This document shows positions 11,601 through 23,682 of a stretch of 64,000 nt of DNA, in pieces. How positions within the stretch are numbered: position 1 is the first letter of the stretch; each line of letters begins with the position of its first letter. Origin of the DNA: Tetraselmis striata (taxonomy: Eukaryota > Chlorophyta > Chlorodendrophyceae > Chlorodendrales > Chlorodendraceae); NCBI GenBank assembly GCA_006384855.1, contig VCJN01001564.1, positions 1 through 64,000 of the forward strand, written 5' to 3'. Under the pieces are notes generated by a model. The model saw nothing but the letters and a program-made list of their open reading frames with translations, was not told the origin of the DNA and did not search any database. The position numbers and the translations under genes are program-made.

Positions 11601-14600
11601 GCCTGCAGCTGACGGAGGCGGTGTTTGAGCCTGTCCTGTCCGGTGGACCCCCTTCCCCCCCCCCCCCCCCCCCCACACACACACATCGCCCCCATCGCCC
11701 TGCCCCCCCCCCGTGGGCGCTCCCATCACCCCCCTAGGCGCTGCCCTCACCCGGCCGCTGACATGCCTGAATGGCGCCGGCCCCGCAGCTCTGGCGGCGG
11801 AGGGGCGCTACCAGGACGCGGGGGAGGTGTACCACCTGATGCGCAGCCGAGCCGTGCGTGCCCCCCCCCCCCCCAAAAGTCCCCCCTCACCTCCCCCTCC
11901 CCCCTCAACCACACAGATACCCCTGCCCATGCACGACCTGCCCGCAAGATGAAGCTGCCCCCCCCCCCCCCCCCCCACCACCACCACCACCACCACCATC
12001 ACCACCACCAACACCACCGCCGTGTCCCCTCCCCGGCGCTGCTGCAGGCGGCGCCGGACGCGATGACCTTTGCGGCGCTGTTCAAGGCGGTGGCCCGGGG
12101 CGCACGCGCGGAGATCCCCAAGGGGCCCGGCCGCCACGGCATCGGCGACCTGCAGGCCAGCCACCAGTGCGCCCCCCAACCCTCCCCCCTGAGTACCTAA
12201 CTGCCCCCTCTCCCCCCAGCACCCACCAACATCACCACGGGGCGGTTCCAGCCGCATCACAGCCGGTTGCGCCAAATACACCAACAGAGACCGTGAAGGA
12301 TTCTGTGACGGGAACCGGCACGGTGATGTTGGGACATGTGACTCCGCGGGGCTGTGCAGACTCCCTGGGGGCGCACATGCGCTCCTCCCGGACAAAGGTC
12401 GGCCACGCAGCTGCGTTGACAACCAGCTAGGGTGTACCCAGGCACCAGCCACTGTGTGTTTCAGTGGCGCGTCAAGGGTTCTGGGATATGTGCTGTGGCC
12501 AGCGCTCTGCTGCAGTGTCCCCCGCCTTGCTGCCGCCGTCGTCACACACGGCCGACAACAATACTATACGATACGATACGATACGATACCATAAGGTTGA
12601 AGTCCCCTCGGATTCCATGACGGACACGCCTCCATTACGCTCGGCGCTGCGGTGCTTGTGCCTGGGAACGGGGGCGGGGATGATTGTTGCCGCGCCGGCA
12701 CCCTGCGCCGCGCTCACTTTTGCCGATACATTGGCGAGCGCCGAACATCCCCCAGCAGGGCATGCATCCGTCGAACTCGGGTTGGCGTGCCAGGCTTGAT
12801 GCCCACCCTCAGGGGGGCGCCGCACCAGCGTGCTACCCCCAACTTGGCGTCTCGCCCGATGACAGCATCGCCCATCCCTTTCCCCCGGCAGCTTGCCTCG
12901 CTGACGCCCCCCCCTCCCCCCCCCCCCCCTGCCCCGCCCTGGGGTATGGTGTCCCCTTAGCGCCGGGGAGCAGTGGGACGAGGTGCGGCGCGGCTTCACC
13001 ATGCGCATGGAGCGCGCGTCGCGGCTGCTCGGCTCGTGGGTGGCCGACATGGCGGCGGCGGGCGTGCGCCACACGCAGTACTCCATGGCCACCTACCTGC
13101 GGGTGCGCCAGCCCCCCCATAACCCCTCCCCCCCCCCCCCCCCCCGCCCCTGCCTCTCCCGGCTGGAGGGGTGGAGGGGCTCCTTCTGTGTTCTGAGGCC
13201 TCCCCCTTTCTCAGCACAGAGGACACGTAGCGCTGGACAGCGCTAACGCCGCGTGCTCCCCCCAAATGCTCTCTTATGTCGGGCGGGTCAGGCAATCGAC
13301 TGCCAACGGTGTGGCTCGAGGGGTGGGTCGGCATGGGCCCTCCGTAGTGCACTGGAGGAGGAGGGGGGGGGGGGGGTCTGCATTTCGCCTGACGCTGGGC
13401 AGATGCACAGCGGATATCTCCGCAATGCATCCGGCTGCTGCCTGTAGTCACGTAGTGGTACCCGTGATGTACCCGGGTACCCAAGCCCAGTACACCGGCA
13501 CGCGCACAGCCATCGATTGGTCCTCAGCAAGCAACATTACCGATGCAGCGTTGTCGGTGCGCACGGTGCCATCCAAAGACTGCTGCGGTTCGATTTGGGA
13601 GGATACTGATGTGCGAGGACCCGGATGCGGCGCAACATGTGCGCGCGCCAGCCGAGGCGCATGTCACTACAACCGTAAGACGTTTCTACATCTCAGGCGA
13701 AAGGCGATAGCGCCGTTAGACACACAGAGCCCGCGACGCGTGACGCCTTCAGGTCAGGCGTTGCCCGGGAGCGACACGGGAAGGCGCAAGCGCGGCGCGG
13801 CACTGCCTCAAACAGACTTTAGATTTTTAGGTTTTCTTAAACCCTAGAACCCTAGAATCCGCGCTCTTGCTTGGCAGCGACGCTGGGCGTGAAGGGGGGC
13901 GTCGGAGGCACCGTGCATCCGCCATCACATGCGCTCCGCAGCCGCGCTGTGGACCCCCCTCGGTTTTCAGCGAACCCAATATAATCTGGGAGTCGACCAG
14001 GATATACCACCAACGCAGGACGGAAATTCCGGCTCGACACCGGAGAACGGTCCAATGGTATTTGGGACCCGTCGAACCCAATGATTTAATGGAACAGTGT
14101 AGCACCGCTCACAGGGCAGGCCCCCTTCCCTGCCTGCCGCAGCACACGGCCTTGCATCCATGCCACCACCTGCCCAAATATGCGCCCGAGCGCCAACTTG
14201 ATGCCCCCCCCCCCCCCCCACCCACACCCCCCGGCAGGCCCTCGGCAACCTCAACAACAGCCAGCGGCTGTGGGAGGCGCTGCAGGGCGCGCTGGCGGCG
14301 GGGCTGCTGCGGGACGGCCACGTGTTCAGCCACGCCATCCACTCGCTGCAGCGGATGGGGCGCGAGGAGGAGGCGGCCGAGCTGTGGTGCGCCGCCCTAA
14401 CCCCCCCTCCCCCCCTCTCCCCCCAACACCCGGCAATTCTACCGCTGCAGGTGAGCCTCCTACCCAAGGCTTCCGACCTCAGCACCGCGCAGTGAGACCC
14501 GCACCCTCCCTTGAGAAAGAAGCGAGCCAGTCGGCGCCCGGTGGCGCCCGGAAGTGTATCCACCACCCGCCCCTTGCACCCCGGCAGCCATCCCCCCGCC

Positions 14601-17600
14601 CGCAGTCCGTGACCCGCCCTCAGATACGCTCGACATTAGCGCCGAACAACAAGGGGGCTCCCGCCCCTTGGCCCCCTTGTCAGCACCGATCCGACACTGA
14701 TCCATATCGGTGAACGCCGATGAGGTGGGTGCGGCATTGCGGGACTTGACGACCGCCATGACGCGCGCGCGGGTGAGGTGGGCAACAACTCCCGCAGGTT
14801 CTCGACACGGCAGAGGTTGAGAGGGATGTCAGTCGCCAGCAGCAGTCAAACTACAAGCAAGTCAACCCGCGGGGCGTGAGCCCCTGCATTGTCAAATATA
14901 TGCCCCTTACCTGTGAGTATATGGTCGTTTTGGAGGTGGTCTCATCGGTCGGATCTTGTGCGCATCAAGGACGCGCGCAGACTGTAGTAGGAGCGACAGT
15001 TTGGGGGGGGGGGGGGGGGGGGGGCATCCGTGCAGCCAAACGCACCGCGCAGTCGTCGATGCGTTACAGTGCTGTCAGAGCCCATCGGTGCGTACTGTGA
15101 GCATCAGGCGACACGGCCAGGGATTGATGCTGCTCCCGCATGGATATGTTTGGGTATGGCATAGGCGCGAGTGCTGCCGATGGTGTGGCACGCACTGCAA
15201 TGTTGGGGAGCGGATCCCCCGGGAAGGATTAACTGCAGCGGAAGCGGAAGCCGGGTGGAAGGCGCGGGATGTGTGATTGACGGTACCGCCAATGCGTCAC
15301 CGCGATGGGCGCGGCGCTCCTCTAGGGGCTTGGGTGGCCTTGGCGGGTCCTCTCCTCAGCACTGCTCACTCTTTGCCGCCAGAGCGCTGTGGAGGCGTGC
15401 GCTGACAAGGGAACCCTCCCTCCACCCCCTCGCTGTCTGCCGTTGCTCCCCCAGGCGCAGGATGCGCGAGCAGGGGGTGCGTGCCGACGTGGTCCTGTAC
15501 ACCAACGTCGTGCAGGGCTGCCTGGGGCAAGAGGACGGGCTGGAGCGCGCGGAGGCCATCTTCCGCGACATGTGCGCCTCGGGGATCGCGCCCGACATGG
15601 AGTTCTACTCCAAGTTTATCCAGGTAGCCCCCCCCCCCCCCCCCTCGCCCCCCCACTCCGCCCCTGGGCCTTCCGCAGCCCATCGCTCCGAAACCACACT
15701 GAGGGGAAGGTCACTGAGGCTAAATAAGCAAGTAAGCTCCAAAACCACACTGAGATGTAAGTCATTCACGCTAAATAAGCAAGTACACTCCGAAACACTG
15801 AGAGGAAGTCATTTAGGCTTGATGAGCGAGGCTTGATGATAATATTAGGTCTGAGACCACACTGAGAGGCAAGTCATCATTGCTAACTAAGCAAGTAAGC
15901 TCCGAAACCACACTGCGAAGAAGTCATTGAGGCTAAATAAGCGAGAAACCGCCACGAGGGGAAAGTCATTTAGGCTACATATGCAAATAAGCTCCGAAAC
16001 CACACTGAGAGGAAAGTCATTAAGGCTAAATAAGCGAGAAACCACACTGAGAGGGAACTCATAAGGTTAAACAAGCAAGTATGCTCCGAAACCACACTGA
16101 GTGGAGAGTTCTTGAGGCTTAATTAGCAAGTAAGTTCCAAAAGCACACTGAGAGGGAAGTAATTTAGGCTAAATAAGCAAGCATGCTCCGAAACCGCACT
16201 GAGAGCGAAGTCATTTAGGCTAAATACGCAAATCAGCTCCGAAACCACACCAAGAGGAAAGTCATTGAGGCTAAATAAGCAAGTAAGCTCCGAAACCACA
16301 CTGAGAGGAAAGTCATTACGGCTAAAACAGCACGTAAGGTCCGAAGCCGCAATGAGAGGAAAGTCATTAAGGCTAAATAAGAAAGTAAGCTCCGAAACCG
16401 CGCTGAGAGGAAAGTCATTGAGGCTAAATAAGCAAGCATGCTCCGAAACTACACAGAGGAAAGGCATTAAGGATAAATAAGCACTTTACCTCCGAGATCA
16501 CGCTGAGAGGAAATCATTGAGGCTTGATAAGCAAGTGAGCTCCGAAACCACACTGAGGTGAAAGTCATTAAGGCTAAAAAGAAAGAGCAAGGCAGCTCCG
16601 AAACCACACTGAGAGGAAAGTCATTAAGGCTAAATAAGCAAGTAACCTCCGAAACCACACTGATATGAAAGTCATTGAGGCTAAATAATCGAAACCACGC
16701 TGAGGTGAAAGTCATTAAGGCTAAAAAGAAAAAGCAAGGCAGCTCCGAAACCGCACTGAGAGGAAAGTTATTAGGCTAAATAAGCACATAAGCTCCGAAA
16801 CCATTCTGAAATGAAGTCACTTATTCTAACTAAGCAAGTAACCTCCGAAACCACACTGATATGAAAGTCATTTTGGCTCAATAAGCAAAGCAAGTTCCGA
16901 AACCATTCTGAGATGAAAGTCACTAATGCGCTCCGAAACCACACTGAGAGGAATGTTATCAAGGCTTAATAGGCAAGTGAGCTCCGAAACCACACTGAGA
17001 GGAAGTAATTGAGGCTAAATAAGCAAGTAAGTATTAAGGATAGGCCATGTCTGATGAAATGCTCCGAAACCATGTTCCGTGATAAGCCGCTTTGCTCTAT
17101 GAGATGAAACACTGCCAGATGTATTCCGTGCTCCAACGAGAACTGGAGAAGGGCCCATCGCGCATGCGCATGGTGCTTATCTTGTTGTTGCAGTTTAAAG
17201 CAAGGCCAGAACTTGCGTCCGAGCTCCGAAACCATCAAGTCTGTCTGTATGCTAGCCAGCCATTTGCCATTATTATATCACCAATTCGCCGTCTTCCCGC
17301 GTGAGGGCACCGGCACCGGCTGGATGGGCTACCAAAGCAGACCTGGCGGTCAGTCTTCATACACTGTTCCACATATTACAAAAAAAAAACAGGAAAGTCC
17401 GCACGCGTAGTTGTCAGCCGATATTCAGTCTCCATACACTTTGCCACAGAATCTCGTAGAGAGACTGCGCAAATGCCGTGATGGGCACAGTCGCCGCAAT
17501 GTTGGCCACAGCTTCGCCGCACATCGGCTCCTTGGAGTATTTATAGGTCCTGAGCCCAGGTTCAAAACCCTACCCTCACGCCAAGCGACGTGACTGGCTG

Positions 17601-17975
17601 TCTGACAATTACACGAGTACAATATACTATGAGTTAGTACATGTACTATGTGTAAGAGTATTAGTATGATGTATACCTGGGACTGCGATGAGTATATGTA
17701 CGATGCGTTTAAGCGTTTTGACAAGCAATATAGTTGGTACTGTCAAAACACTGAAGCCTCTCGTCTTTGCACCGCCACTGCACACCGCCTTTGTTTGTTA
17801 TCTGAGTCTCAAAATGGCTGAGACTGTCGCAGCTGACGTGACGGCACACCCAACCCGAATGGTCCTCCGCCAATGCGTTTCGTTGCGATCCCTTCTTGTC
17901 CCGCCTCATGCATAAATCGCATCGGCGTAGCCCGTTACAGCCCTTCCGGCGCATGCACCGGCTATAGTGGACATC

Positions 17976-18015
<40 letters not shown>

Positions 18016-18427
18016 GCTGTGGGGTGAGCTGACGCCCTTTCTCCATCCGCGGCTCCATCAAAGGCTGCTCTTTCTCTATGTCTCTAAATGCCCTCATCAC
18101 GTTGGAAAGCTAAACCCTAAAGCACACTGGGTCTTCCGGGGCAAGGAGGGGGCTGACGTGCTGCTGCCGAACGGCGTGACGCAGGTGGCGATGCGCGACG
18201 GGGCGGTGAACCGCGCCCTGGAGCTGCTGCACGAGGCGGAGGGGCGCGGGCTGACGCCGTGCCACCGCACGTGGTTCCAGATCGTGGGCGAGGCGACCCG
18301 GCTGGGGCGCGGCGACGTGCTGGAGTGGGCCGTCCCGCTGGCCGCGCAGACCAAGGCGCCCGGCAGCCCACCCTACAGGCCGCCGCCCGGCCGCCGCGTT
18401 GCCGGACGCGATGGCGACGTGGGGTGA
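8619..18427 (+). CDS. Pentatricopeptide repeat (PPR) protein, about 15 exons
   Basis: Helical-repeat RNA-binding protein; PPR proteins usually act on organellar RNA. Exons: 8619-8910, 9023-9092, 9210-9319, 9496-9727, 9880-10146, 10753-10837, 11003-11033, 11304-11422, 11536-11642, 11789-11853, 12048-12166, 12961-13102, 14238-14386, 15461-15623, 18185-18427; about 730 aa. Splice phases agree throughout apart from a frame change inside exon 5. PPR-like helices read through joined exons, for example GIQPDVMVFDLL (joined across the 31-nt exon), STYAALVKAHCRAGDV, ADVVLYTNVVQGCL and a final ALELLHEAEGRGL unit. The start is uncertain: an Ala/Arg-rich open stretch from the ATG at 8001 looks like a transit peptide and may be an upstream exon. 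The 2.56-kb last intron holds a minisatellite. Family call secure; exact target unknown. Confidence 0.85.
12564..12589 (+). repeat. (ATACG)5 pentanucleotide repeat, PPR intron
   Basis: Five perfect or nearly perfect ATACG units in the intron between 12166 and 12961. Confidence 0.85.
13838..13860 (+). repeat. Telomere-like CCCTA repeats, PPR intron
   Basis: TAAACCCTAGAACCCTAGAA, a short degenerate (CCCTAAA)-like run in the intron between 13102 and 14238. Confidence 0.45.
15690..17075 (+). repeat. Minisatellite, about 27 units of about 51 nt, in the last PPR intron
   Basis: Diverged tandem array with unit core CTCCGAAACCACACTGAGAG, then GAAAGTCATTAAGGCTAAAT and AAGCAAGTAAG. Units start near 15690, 15739, 15901, 15990, 16085, 16238, 16290, 16391, 16542, 16597, 16650, 16744, 16841 and 16983, among others. 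Spacing is mostly 49-55 nt, with occasional shorter units. It is AT-richer than the flanking DNA. Read on the minus strand it encodes a 17-residue period (SELTCLFSLNDFPLS-like), which follows from the unit being 51 nt. Confidence 0.9.
17978..18013 (+). repeat. (TC)n repeat in the last PPR intron
   Basis: About 18 TC units, ending in TCACAG, which would also be a good 3' splice site; the chosen acceptor is at 18184 because it keeps phase. Confidence 0.85.
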
Positions 18428-19647
18428 GGATGACGAGGGCTACGGCGAAGAAATGGACCGCCTGTGACCTACCCCGAGGGGGGACTTTATGGTCGCGGAG
18501 GTGTCAGCACAGCGCCGCCCCGGGGAACCTCCGGGGAACCTCCCGAGTTGCTTAGCGCCGGAGAGGTGTGACACCGGCGGGGGCGGTCTCATTGCTTGTC
18601 GAGAAGGACCCTGTCTTTAGAGGACTGCATGCTACGGGCACAGCCGACCCTGTGCGAGTTCGCGCGGTCGGGCCGCAAGACAGCTGGCCTGGTTCGCCCG
18701 GGAACAGAGTTGCAACAAATTTCAAATGATGCCCGTGCATGGGGGTGTTACATTGAACCCCCAGAGAGTCGATTCTCGGCGCAGTATCTCGGACTTCCGG
18801 CACTGCGAGCAAAGACATCTTTGCAGGCAGGCCGTGTGCGACCTGTACATATAAGTAACTGTTCCAAGATGCGCATGCTTGCACAAGCAATGCGGTTGCA
18901 TGGGCTCTCGCGCCGCTTGGGACTCCAGTCGCAACCGCCTGTACCCGCGACCGCAACGCGACCACTCAAGTTACTGCCCCGCGGTAGAGCTCACACCCTT
19001 TATGTACCTGGGTACCAATCGCTGGGCTAACTGGGGCTCAGCGTAGACCGGTCCTACTCTCCCATCGTTCCATTCGCCCTACAGGCGCCACCAGCACTCT
19101 CACGCACACCAGCACTCCAGCAGGCGCTGATGGCAGGACATTTTGGTGGCACCGGTGGTGGTGGGGAGTGGGGTGTCTGCAGCGGTGTTTAAAAAAAAAC
19201 AGTCACAGTAATGAGACCTTTAGGGTTTCTAGGGTTTGAAACCCATCAAGCTTTCCTCAGGCCGCGGCGGGTGCGATCGGGCGAGGCGCAGCGGCTGCGG
19301 CGGGCACCGCTGGACGCCCGACCGGTCACACCGCCGGTCACGCACCCGCCCAGCGCGCTGGCCTCTCCAGAGGAGGGAAATCGCTCCGCATGCATGGGCC
19401 AGGTAGGATTCATATGTGGGCGGAGGGGCTGACGGGGAGGGGCGCGGCATTCGCCCCCCCTCACCCCCTACATTCCAAAGGGAAAATTGCTTCTTATTTC
19501 CTCCTCCTTGTGACTAATGTCTTGATAGGACGAGTGTAACACCGACTGGCTGACCGACCGGCCGACCGACCGACTGCTATCTCCGCCTCCTCCTTGCTTG
19601 CTTGCTTGCTTGTGTGGCTGTACCCCCGGGCCTTCTGACGCGCCCCG
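18428..19647. other. Spacer between the converging PPR and KCTD genes
   Basis: Contains short GACCGACC and CTTGCTTG repeats (about 19545-19615) and the telomere-like run. No TGTAA is seen at the expected distance for either gene. No coding evidence. Confidence 0.5.
19218..19243 (+). repeat. Telomere-like TTTAGGG repeats, between PPR and KCTD genes
   Basis: CTTTAGGGTTTCTAGGGTTT, opposite in orientation to the run at 13838. Confidence 0.45.
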
Positions 19648-21828
19648 TCAGAGCGCGCGGATGTAGAGCTCGGGGAACTGGCCGCGGTCGTTGGTGGTGC
19701 CGTTGGGCGACTCCCACGGCTTGAACGTCACGCGCACGCCCGCCGCCACGACCACCTCGAGGCACTCCTCGCAGCAGAAGGACTCGGAGCCCTTGATGAG
19801 CGCGCTGATCATGTAGTGCTTCTCGTGCTGCAGGCGCACCGGCAGCTCCAGCATCAGCCGCACGATCTGCTGCTCGTTCATCTCGTTGCGCGTGAAGCTC
19901 TGCGCCGCCTCCGCCACCTTGGCCACCTCCAGGTTGAAGTCCTCCGGGTCCACCTGCCACCGGGAGCAGGCGTGAGTGGTCAGGTTGAGAGGGGGAAAGG
20001 GGGGTTGGGGGGGGGGGGGGGGGGGAAGGGGCGACTACCACTTCACGGAGGGGGGCGCTGGTGGTGGTTGGAGGGAGGGGGGGGGGGGGGGGGGGGGGGA
20101 TCCCGCACATCCGTCCAGACAGCCACGCCTGTCACCCCTCAACGGGTGTCTATTAGTAGTACACAAGCGTTTGGGCCACCGCCCCTTTGACGCCAAAACG
20201 ACCAACAAATAGAGTGGCCGCAGGCAGCTCGGCAGCGGCAACGGGATGCGGTGCGATACCGACACAGCGGCGGCAGCGACAGGGCGTGGGCAAAGCGCAA
20301 GAGGACGCCCTCATCCCCCTCCCCATGCTCCCCCCCCCCCCCCCCCCGGCCACCCTCGGCCCGCCCGCCCCGGCCTGCGCTTTGTGGCGGCAGTACTGAA
20401 GGCTGGGCGGGTATCGCTTGCTCATCGTCTCCTCCTGTGCAGGCCGCAGGCCAGCGCCAACTACCCGCACCACACGCAGCCCGCTCCCGAAAGAAATCCC
20501 CCCCCCCCCCCCCCCCCAAAAAAAACGCACACACCCCATTTCCTCTCCTCTGTTCGGCCCGCCCGCCCTCCAGCCGCATGATGCAGCGTCCACCGCAGAC
20601 ATGCCAGGGCGGCGATGCCCTTCTCGCGGGGCAGTCACGGCCGCGACGCCGCTCCGGCGGAACCCAGCACGCACGCAACCAGGAGGAGGGGGAGGGGGGG
20701 GCGCACCTCCACCAGCACCAGCTCCACCGTGAACGCGCCCTCCGTGGCGCACAGCCCCACCCCCATCAGCTGGCAGTCCTTGTCCACCGTGAACACCACC
20801 TGTGCGGCCCCGGGAAGGGGGGGGGGGGGTCAGGCCAAGGCGGCGCGGCGCGGGGACACGCAAGTGAAAGCGGCGAGACAAGCGGGGGCAGGGGGGGTAG
20901 GCCAAGGGAGGGGGGGGGGGGGGGGGGGGAGACGCATGGGTGGGGATGGGCGGGGGGAGCGAGAGGGGGGGTGGGGGGTCCGCCCACCTCGTCCTGCCCG
21001 TCCTCGTACATCCAGTTGTCCTGCAGGTTCATGATGCTGGCGCGGTGCACGCGGGTCATGTTGTACGGGAAGCGGTCGATCTGGTTCAGCAGCCCTGCGC
21101 GCCCGAGCCAACGGGGCGGCGGAGACGGGTCAGCCACGCCCGCGGGGCTCCTCGGCAACAGGGCCTGGCGGGGGAGGGGGGTCGCAGAGGTCACCCGTGA
21201 GCCCGTAGTACTCCGCCTCCGCGCGCAGCTCGATCAGGTACTTGTAGTCCGCGCCCTCCACAGGGTAGTTGAACTGCCCATCCTGGCGGGGGGGGGGGGG
21301 GGGGGAGCAGGGGGGGGGGGGGGCAGCCAGGGCAGGGCTTCATGCCGTGGTAGGAGAAGGCCGCACAGCAGTGAACCAGCAGGGAGGGGGGGGGGGGGGG
21401 GGGGAGGGGATGCTAAAGGGCAAGCGGGCGGGGGGGCGGGGGGGGGCGGGAGGATGGTGGTGCGCACCCGCAGGTAGTTCAAGATGTCGTGGAAGTGCCG
21501 CCCGTCTCGATCTAGGAAGTAGCAGCCCGACTGCGCGGACGCCGCGGGTTAGCGTGGGTGTTCCGGGGACGGTTGAGGGGGGGGGGGGGGGGGGGGCAGC
21601 CGCGCACCTCGTCCACCTTGAGCACGTGCCGGCCGCTGAACATGGCGTTGAACAGGGAGGGCGCGGGCGCGAGGCGCAGCGTGGCGATGGTGGTCGTGAA
21701 CTTGTGGCCGCCCACGTTGAGCGTCACCTGCTCGCTGTCGTTGTACACCTGCGCCGCGGCCGCCTTGTCAGCCCTGACCGCCTCGCTCGGCCTGCCCGCT
21801 TGCCCGGGGATGCCGGGACGCCCTGCTC

Positions 21829-21859
<31 letters not shown>

Positions 21860-22303
21860 CAAGGGCACCTGCATCACCCGCTCCGCCTCCTCGTGCAGCG
21901 CGTCGCGCTCCGCCTCCAGCTGCGTGCGCGCGGCCGCCAGCTCCTCCCGCTCCTTCAGCACGCCCGCCACCAGCCCCGACAGCACCTCCTGGAAGTCAAC
22001 CGCCCCGCGCTGAAACGCCTCAATGACGCCGTCCAGGTTGGCGCCGCCCCCGACGCCGCTGGCGCCGCTGGTGCTGGGGGCGGCTGCCCCGGCTGGCTGT
22101 GGGGCGCTCGGGGGGCGCCCGGACTGGGAAGGCTGCGCCCGCGGGGTGTGCAGCCGGGGCAGGGGCAGGGGGAAGGCGCTCAGCGGCAGGCAGGCAGTTC
22201 TCGACGCACTGCGCACCGACGGGACGACAGGCCGTGAGCACCGCCCCACCTGCGCCGCGTCGCAGCCCGCCTCCACCGCCAGCTGCTGAGCGGGCGACGC
22301 CAT
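19648..22303 (-). CDS. Coiled-coil / KCTD-type BTB (T1) / PHR-domain protein
   Basis: Eight exons: 22303-22250, 22132-21869, 21748-21608, 21530-21468, 21282-21195, 21094-20988, 20799-20707, 19953-19648; 371 aa with every phase consistent. Residues about 60-106 form a Glu/Ala/Arg heptad-like coiled coil. Residues about 113-200 are a potassium-channel tetramerisation-type BTB domain: VTLNVGGHKFTTT, then FLDRDGRHFHDILNYLR and EAEYYGL. Residues about 240-371 resemble a PHR domain: VVFTVDKDCQLMGVGL at the start, and HYMISALIKGSES with SPNGTTNDRGQFPELYI at the end. KCTD proteins commonly serve as CUL3 E3 adaptors, so substrate-adaptor function is an inference. No BACK domain is visible between the BTB and PHR regions. 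Long C runs lie in nearly every intron on the sense strand. Confidence 0.85.
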
Positions 22304-22917
22304 GGGAAGATGAGGACGGGGTGGGGGAGGCTGGCGGCAGATGGGGCGCGCTCCGCCCGGCTGCGTTGGCGGAGCGGATCGAGGCGGGTGTACTGGGGCA
22401 CTGGTGCGACCCCTGGCGGAGCGCGCGATGGGTCTCGGAGTCGGGGGCGCAGCCTGCCGGGGAGGTGGCGGCACGAAGAGGGGGGGGGGGGGGGGGCTCA
22501 GAATCGCGCTCTCCTCTCCTGCAGTTCGGGCCGGCCAGTGGGGGCTGAGGCGTTCCAACGGGAACAGGTGAGGGGGCGCTGAGCGGAAAGGCAGGTGCGA
22601 CTCGTGTTCTGCCAGGATCAGTACGCGCACTCGTCGTGGGACATGGTATCCGTGTTGTAGTGACTTATTTCGTGCCGGGGGACACCTACCAGCTCGCTGC
22701 TTCCCGACTGGATTTCTTAATTGCGGAGGCAGCACCGCCGAGACTTGGCTGGAAGTCGCCCGTGAGGGGCGAGACGGGAGGTGGGTAAGAAGAGGGTTGG
22801 GGGTGGGGGTGCACGCCGTGGGTAGCCTACTAAAGACGTAGTGCGTGCTCTATCGGTCCGTGGGGGTGTAGTGGGTGCTGGGTCGGTGCCGGATGCAGTT
22901 CCGGTACGCACGGGTAC

Positions 22918-23610
22918 TGGTGTGAATTACAAAAAGGCCACAGCAAACACATCCACCGCTAAAAGCAGTACTAATAAAAGATCAACACGGCAAGCAGCCC
23001 GCACCCCGCACGAGGCGGGGTGGATGAGTGATGCGCGCACGGTTCAGGGCCCCGGCCACGCATGCACGTGTGTGCGAGGGTGGTCCACGGACGTGCTGTG
23101 CAGCTTCGGCAACGGGATGGCAGACGAATCTGCGCCGTCTGATGAGGCAGAGAACACGCTCTCGAGCCGCCACCAAGCTTGTGACCCCGAGGAAACCTCT
23201 TTCGAGAAAGGCCTCCTCGTGAGCCCGGGTGGTACACCGAGTCCCCCGCGATAGATGAGAGGGCACCGCGATCTGCGGCCAAGCATGCGACACCGCGCAC
23301 AGTGCTCACCTCACCCACTGTGTCGAAGACCATGCCCGTGTACTCCGACATGTCAAGGATGTCTCAAAGAGGGCCCTTCTGTCCCGGCTCCGTGTTGTGC
23401 CACGCCGCATCCCGCACTGCCAACCCCCGTTGTATGTCGCCTAGCAGGCAGCGCTCAAACCGATCCACCACCGTGGCCCGAGGCACCGCAATGTACTTGA
23501 CCCCGTACCGCATAGTCTTGAGCTCCAACAACGTGGGCTTCAAGCTCCGCCGGAAATCATAACTGCCGGTCACGACCTTGAACGCCGGGAGGGAGAGCAC
23601 TCATTCTGAA
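22918..23610 (-). mobile_element. 5'-truncated copy of the same retroelement tail
   Basis: About 690 nt closely similar to 44844-45600, in the same orientation. It starts at the same sequence (actggtgtgaattacaaaaa) and ends inside the FNVVTGSYD block. Minus-strand fragments read FKVVTGSYD, LELKTMRYGVKY and VPRATVVDRFERCLLGDI. Frames are broken. A shared element 3' end with a different 5' end is what target-primed reverse transcription produces. Confidence 0.75.
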
Positions 23611-23682
23611 GCCGAATTAAACAGCTAAGTACTAATACAGTGTGCTAAAGGCTGCATAATGCTATGGAGCGCAGGATATGCA

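Noticed and set aside
16123-16467. 114-residue minus frame with a 17-residue repeat
   Set aside because: Explained by the 51-nt intronic minisatellite; no start, splice or expression evidence. Kept only as a finding about the repeat.
15690-17075. CRISPR array
   Set aside because: Units are contiguous diverged tandem repeats without unique spacers, inside a eukaryotic intron.
20251-21477. 408-residue plus-strand frame over the KCTD gene
   Set aside because: Poly-Pro and poly-Gly from homopolymer runs; the antisense exons have domain homology and clean splice sites.
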